Below the pieces are notes generated by a model. That model ran no database searches and was not told the origin of the DNA. It was given only the letters and a program-made list of their open reading frames with translations. This document shows positions 13,210 through 16,476 of a DNA stretch of 16,476 nt, piece after piece. Numbering within the stretch: position 1 is the first letter of the stretch; each line of letters begins with the position of its first letter. Made by a program: the position numbers and the translations under genes. The DNA comes from JBCDIQ01 sp039024295. Lineage in GTDB: Bacteria > Bacteroidota > Bacteroidia > J057. The stretch covers positions 1-16,476 of the forward strand of contig JBCDIQ010000095.1 in NCBI GenBank assembly GCA_039024295.1, in the 5' to 3' direction.

Positions 13210-13866
13210 ATGGAATTCACGGTTGAAGTTGCCACCGTTGATCATTTGTCCTATGCCGAGCAAGTGTGTACCATGATTGAGGATGCTGCTAAGGCAAGGG
13301 GTACGGGTATCGCCAAAAGGGAGCCTGCCTATATTCGTCAAAAAATAGAACAAGGTAAAGCCATCATCGCGCTGGAGGGCAAAAATCTGGCAGGCTTTTG
13401 CTACATCGAGACATGGGGGCATGATCGATATGTGGCAAACTCGGGCTTGATTGTAAATTCTACTTACAGAAAGTCAGGCTTAGCCAAGCGAATCAAAAGA
13501 AGGGCTTTTGAACTCTCCCGGGAAAAATATCCTCAGGCCAAAATCTTTGGGATTACAACGAGCTTGGCCGTCATGAAAATAAATTCAGACCTAGGCTACA
13601 AGCCGGTTACATTTTCCGAGCTGACAGACGATGAATCCTTCTGGAAGGGATGTAGCAGTTGTCCCAACTATGATGTACTTACGCGAACTGAACGAAAAAT
13701 ATGTTTGTGTACCGGCATGCTATACGAACCGGAAGCTCCTGCCAAAAAGACGCCAACGGCAAAAGATAACCGCTGGAAAAATTTTAAGGATTTCCTCCAG
13801 ATGAGAAAAACACGCGCCCTATATAAGCAATTTGTACATAAATACTTCAAAAAACAGGAGGTGTGA
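13210..13866 (+). CDS. GNAT acetyltransferase, N-acetylglutamate-synthase-like, of the Bacteroidota arginine cluster type
   Basis: This 218-residue protein closely resembles the GNAT protein usually encoded beside argG in Bacteroidota arginine-synthesis clusters, proposed as the acetyl-CoA:glutamate acetyltransferase that starts arginine synthesis. Features seen: RGTGIAKREPAYIRQKI (30-46), motif A at about 78-100 with the acetyl-CoA loop RKSGLA, the segment FGITTSLAVMKINSDLGY (113-130), and the cysteines C148, C151, C165 and C167 in FWKGCSSCPNYD and ICLCTGM. The residues from the first Met onward match the start of this family, so the ATG at 13210 is right, even though the -7 box leaves almost no leader. 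No argG or other arginine gene lies in the window. A basic, less conserved tail (about 175-218) follows the Cys region. It precedes the DPP IV gene by 54 bases; cotranscription is possible. Exact activity is inferred from genomic habit. Confidence 0.82.
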   Translation: MEFTVEVATVDHLSYAEQVCTMIEDAAKARGTGIAKREPAYIRQKIEQGKAIIALEGKNLAGFCYIETWGHDRYVANSGLIVNSTYRKSGLAKRIKRRAFELSREKYPQAKIFGITTSLAVMKINSDLGYKPVTFSELTDDESFWKGCSSCPNYDVLTRTERKICLCTGMLYEPEAPAKKTPTAKDNRWKNFKDFLQMRKTRALYKQFVHKYFKKQEV

Positions 13867-13920
13867 AGCTGAATAGATTTTCGTTACTTCGCTCTCCGTT
13901 ACCAAGCTAAACCTGCTACT

Positions 13921-16149
13921 ATGATGTTTTCCTACAGAATCCTGTTGCTGAGCGCGTTTCTCATTGGAGTCACGCATCAAATTTTAGGACAAAATTCCGC
14001 CGAGGTTGGCAAGATTACCCTTGAAGATATATGGCTCAGGTATAAGTATATCCCGGGTGCTCCCTCTTCCTTCAGTTGGATGAATGATGACCGATTTTAC
14101 ACCACCCTGGAACCCAATCCAGAAAATGATGCCCCAATTATCTGGAAGAATAGCATTGAAGATGAAAAAAAGATCGACCAAATCCTGAACTTGGCCAAGG
14201 TGGAGTTTTCCAACCCCAAAATTGCCAATCAAATCCGGGGGTATGAGTTCAATGACAATGAGCAAAAGGTTTTGCTGAAAGGAGCTGGGACCCCCATCTA
14301 TCGCTATTCTTCCCGTGAACCCACCTATGTCTATGACGTTAAAAGTCAGGAAGTTATAGGGTTACATGACCAGCAGGCAGTCAGTAACGCTACCTTCTCC
14401 CCCAACAGCAAAAAAGTTGCCTACACATTTGAGAATAATGTGTATTTCCATGACCTCGTGAACGACAAAATGATACAGGTCACAAAAGATGGGGAAACCA
14501 ACAAAATTATAAATGGCAGTACCGATTGGGTATACGAAGAAGAACTGGCCTTTGTGAAGGCATTTGCATGGTCTCCAGATAATCGGCGACTGGCTTTTTT
14601 CAGGTTTGATGAAAGTGAAGTGCCCCAGTTTGACATGACCATGTACGGAAGCTTGTACCCGCAGGACTATCAGTTTAAGTATCCTAAGGCCGGCGAAAAA
14701 AATTCGGTGGTGACCATTCACATCTTTGACTTGACCACCCAGAAAACCCTAAAGGTTGATATTGGAACGGAAACCGACCAGTACATTGCGCGAATGACCT
14801 GGACACCGGATAACAAGTTGGCATTGCTCCGACTCAACCGCCTGCAGAACCAGCTAGATTTACTGATCGCAGATCCAGAATCAGGTAGTTCCACCGTTAT
14901 TCTCTCAGAAAAATCTGACACCTATATTGATGTATCTGATGACACCTGGTTTTTCCTGAAAGAATCATCCGATTTCCTTTGGCTGAGTGATCGAGACGGC
15001 TACCGCCACATATACCGCTATGGACGGGATGGCGAAATGAAAAAGCAACTTACCCAAGGCACCTTTGAGGTGAGCAGTACCTCAGGTGATGCCCTAGTCG
15101 CAGTTGATGAAGCCAACAATACCCTTTATTATATGTCCACTGAGGTTTCCCCAATGGAGCGCCACCTGTACAGCCTCAACCTGAATGGTAAAGGGAAAAA
15201 GCGCCTGACTGAAGAACCTGGTATTCATCAAATTACCTTCAGTTCCGGTTTCCAGTTTTTTGTGGACAGTTACAGCACCTTGAAGTCTCCAGGGAAAACA
15301 GTTCTCAAGAACAAAAAAGGAGAAGTAATAAAGGCATTAGAGGTCAATGATCGCCTAAACGGGCGTCTGGGGCAACTCAACATGAGCGATCCTGAGTTTT
15401 TCAGCTTCAAGACCCGCGATTCTGTGGCATTAAACGCCTACATGATCAAGCCCTCCAACTTTGATGAAAAGCGTGAATACCCGGTCTTGATGTTTGTTTA
15501 TGGAGGCCCTGGTTCCCAGCAGGTGCTCAACCGCTGGGGAAGCTTCAATTATATGTGGTTCCAGATGCTGGCCCAAAACGGATACATTGTAACAGTGGTA
15601 GATAACCGCGGTACAGGCGGTCAAGGCTCAGAATTCCAGAAGGTCACTTATGCTGATTTAGGCAAATACGAAACCATCGATCAGGTAGAAGCTGCGCGGT
15701 ATTTGCAAAAACTTCCTTTTGTGGATGCCACTCGAATTGGCATCTGGGGATGGAGCTATGGTGGGTACCTAACTTCATTATGTATGACCAAGGGTAATGG
15801 CATCTTCAAAGCAGGTATGGCAGTAGCTCCCGTGACCAACTGGCGTTTTTACGACACCATTTACACAGAACGCTACCTGAAAACCCCTCAAGAGAATGCA
15901 AAAGGATATGACGACAATTCTCCTATCAATTTTGCAGCTGACCTTCAAGGCCATTACCTCCTCATCCACGGAACGGCTGATGACAATGTACATTTCCAAA
16001 ATACCGTGGAATGGGTAGATGCATTGGTGAACGCCAACAAACAGTTTGACCTGTTCTTCTACCCCAATAAGAATCACGGCATCTATGGCGGCTATACCCG
16101 TTTCCACCTGTACAAGAAGATGACGGATTTTTTGTATGAAAATCTTTAG
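13921..16149 (+). CDS. Dipeptidyl peptidase IV, serine peptidase family S9B
   Basis: This 742-residue protein, of usual length for the family, removes N-terminal X-Pro or X-Ala dipeptides from peptides in the periplasm or outside the cell. A signal peptide is visible (MMFSYRILLLSAFLIGVTHQILG, cut near GQ); two ATG codons are adjacent and either could start it. The N-terminal part (about 30-490) is the beta-propeller (DPPIV_N), with the double-Glu motif that binds the substrate amino terminus at E206-E208 in DWVYEEELAF. The C-terminal alpha/beta hydrolase domain carries the catalytic triad: S612 in GWSYGGY, D687 in HGTADDNVHF and H719 in NKNHGIYGG. N689 matches the Asn that holds the substrate in the human enzyme. 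All key residues are intact, so it is probably active. No SusCD or sortase-type context accompanies it. Confidence 0.96.
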   Translation: MMFSYRILLLSAFLIGVTHQILGQNSAEVGKITLEDIWLRYKYIPGAPSSFSWMNDDRFYTTLEPNPENDAPIIWKNSIEDEKKIDQILNLAKVEFSNPKIANQIRGYEFNDNEQKVLLKGAGTPIYRYSSREPTYVYDVKSQEVIGLHDQQAVSNATFSPNSKKVAYTFENNVYFHDLVNDKMIQVTKDGETNKIINGSTDWVYEEELAFVKAFAWSPDNRRLAFFRFDESEVPQFDMTMYGSLYPQDYQFKYPKAGEKNSVVTIHIFDLTTQKTLKVDIGTETDQYIARMTWTPDNKLALLRLNRLQNQLDLLIADPESGSSTVILSEKSDTYIDVSDDTWFFLKESSDFLWLSDRDGYRHIYRYGRDGEMKKQLTQGTFEVSSTSGDALVAVDEANNTLYYMSTEVSPMERHLYSLNLNGKGKKRLTEEPGIHQITFSSGFQFFVDSYSTLKSPGKTVLKNKKGEVIKALEVNDRLNGRLGQLNMSDPEFFSFKTRDSVALNAYMIKPSNFDEKREYPVLMFVYGGPGSQQVLNRWGSFNYMWFQMLAQNGYIVTVVDNRGTGGQGSEFQKVTYADLGKYETIDQVEAARYLQKLPFVDATRIGIWGWSYGGYLTSLCMTKGNGIFKAGMAVAPVTNWRFYDTIYTERYLKTPQENAKGYDDNSPINFAADLQGHYLLIHGTADDNVHFQNTVEWVDALVNANKQFDLFFYPNKNHGIYGGYTRFHLYKKMTDFLYENL

Positions 16150-16240
16150 GATAGGCTTTAGGTAATAGCTATTAGGTAAAAGGCGAGGAAACCTACCTGC
16201 TAAATCCCTATCACCTAAAAGCTTAAACCTGGCACCTAAA
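16146..16240. repeat. TTAGGT-type inverted repeat cluster after the DPP IV stop
   Basis: Plus-strand TTAGG words occur at 16146, 16158 and 16172, starting across the TAG stop. Minus-strand copies (CCTAA) occur at 16214 and 16235. A perfect 12-bp palindrome, TAATAGCTATTA, lies at 16163-16174. The words are the same kind as those at 8376-8430 and occur in opposite orientations on the two sides, so imperfect long-range pairing is possible. Confidence 0.5.
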
Positions 16241-16274
16241 AAAGGCCTACCACCAAATCGGTGAGTAGGCCTTT
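16241..16274. terminator. Bidirectional-type terminator hairpin
   Basis: AAAGGCCTAC (16241-16250) pairs perfectly with GTAGGCCTTT (16265-16274). Inside, CACC (16251-16254) pairs with GGTG (16260-16263), with one bulged A (16264) and a 5-base loop. On the minus strand the stem ends in six T (A at 16238-16243), the better terminator side, for a gene coming from the right. On the plus strand only TTT follows, so it may also stop DPP IV transcripts weakly. Confidence 0.75.
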
Positions 16275-16309
16275 CACATGCTTCCAAAATGTTTGGCTGG
16301 GAGAAATGG

Positions 16310-16474
16310 CTATTGGCTGTTGGCCATTAATGGAGTGGCTTCTGTACGACTACAGAGGGTATGCCAAATCCAGACTTCATCTGCCTTTTGTGAAATCTTA
16401 AAGGTAGAGTCATCCATGATCATATTCGCGGCAAATAGGGCTTGGATGTAGGGCTTCTGGTGGGTGAAAGTCAA
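16310..16474 (-). CDS. Probable 3' end of a minus-strand gene (5' end outside window)
   Basis: On the minus strand the frame entering at 16474 stays open for 54 codons to the TAG at 16310-16312, and the translation reads like protein (for example QALFAANMIMDDSTFKISQK, then ADEVWIWHTLCSRTE). The other two minus-strand frames stop early. The minus-strand terminator at 16241-16274 is placed correctly, 36 bases downstream. I do not recognise the family. The last residues (ATPLMANSQ) come from a low-complexity TGGCTATTGGCTGTTGGCC stretch, so the true end could differ and part of this could be intergenic. Confidence 0.45.
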   Translation of the reverse strand: MTFTHQKPYIQALFAANMIMDDSTFKISQKADEVWIWHTLCSRTEATPLMANSQ

Positions 16475-16476
16475 CA

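Noticed and set aside
15778..16287. 169-codon minus-strand frame at the end of DPP IV
   Set aside because: It lies opposite the DPP IV catalytic region, whose triad is intact.

Overview
This window looks like a chromosomal segment from a member of the phylum Bacteroidota, probably a Saprospiria- or Cytophagia-like bacterium; this is inference. The reasons are: near-exact TAnnTTTG (-7) and TTTG/TTG (-33) promoter elements; little sign of Shine-Dalgarno sites; a GNAT of the type normally found beside argG in Bacteroidota; a single-lipoyl pyruvate dehydrogenase E2; an S9B dipeptidyl peptidase with a signal peptide; and several lineage-style TPR and hypothetical proteins. No phage, insertion sequence, CRISPR, tRNA or rRNA was seen.

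Layout. 1-2.7 kb: the 3' part of an unrecognised gene (+), a DinB-family protein (-), then a likely two-gene unit (+) of a RimJ/RimL-type acetyltransferase and a methyltransferase-like protein. 2.7-4.06 kb: the PDH E2 gene (-), ending in a hairpin whose U-tract overlaps the stop codon of the convergent methyltransferase gene. 4.18-8.4 kb: a TPR protein (+) whose N-terminal half resembles the NTPase-like module of prokaryotic signalling/conflict proteins but has no P-loop, then a secreted GH13 debranching-type enzyme (+). 8.6-9.8 kb (-): a MerC-type membrane protein behind a well-formed promoter with a palindromic operator, followed by a secreted TPR protein. 10.0-12.7 kb (-): a 904-residue exported protein with an OmpA-like segment and a CxxC at each end. 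12.87-13.9 kb: a small helix-turn-helix protein (-) and an N-acetylglutamate-synthase-like GNAT (+) diverging from a compact promoter region, the GNAT apparently leaderless. 13.9-16.15 kb: dipeptidyl peptidase IV (+). Right edge: a hairpin terminator and the probable 3' end of a minus-strand gene.

The genes do not form one pathway. This is mostly ordinary housekeeping and accessory content: central carbon metabolism (E2), glucan and peptide breakdown outside the cytoplasm (GH13, DPP IV), metal-linked membrane function (MerC) and several unknowns. I see no complete, clearly new multi-gene system. The most notable points are the P-loop-less NTPase-like TPR protein, the MerC operator/promoter that relocates its start codon, the arginine-type GNAT apart from argG, the double-CxxC 904-residue protein, and degenerate TTAGG repeats that abut two stop codons.
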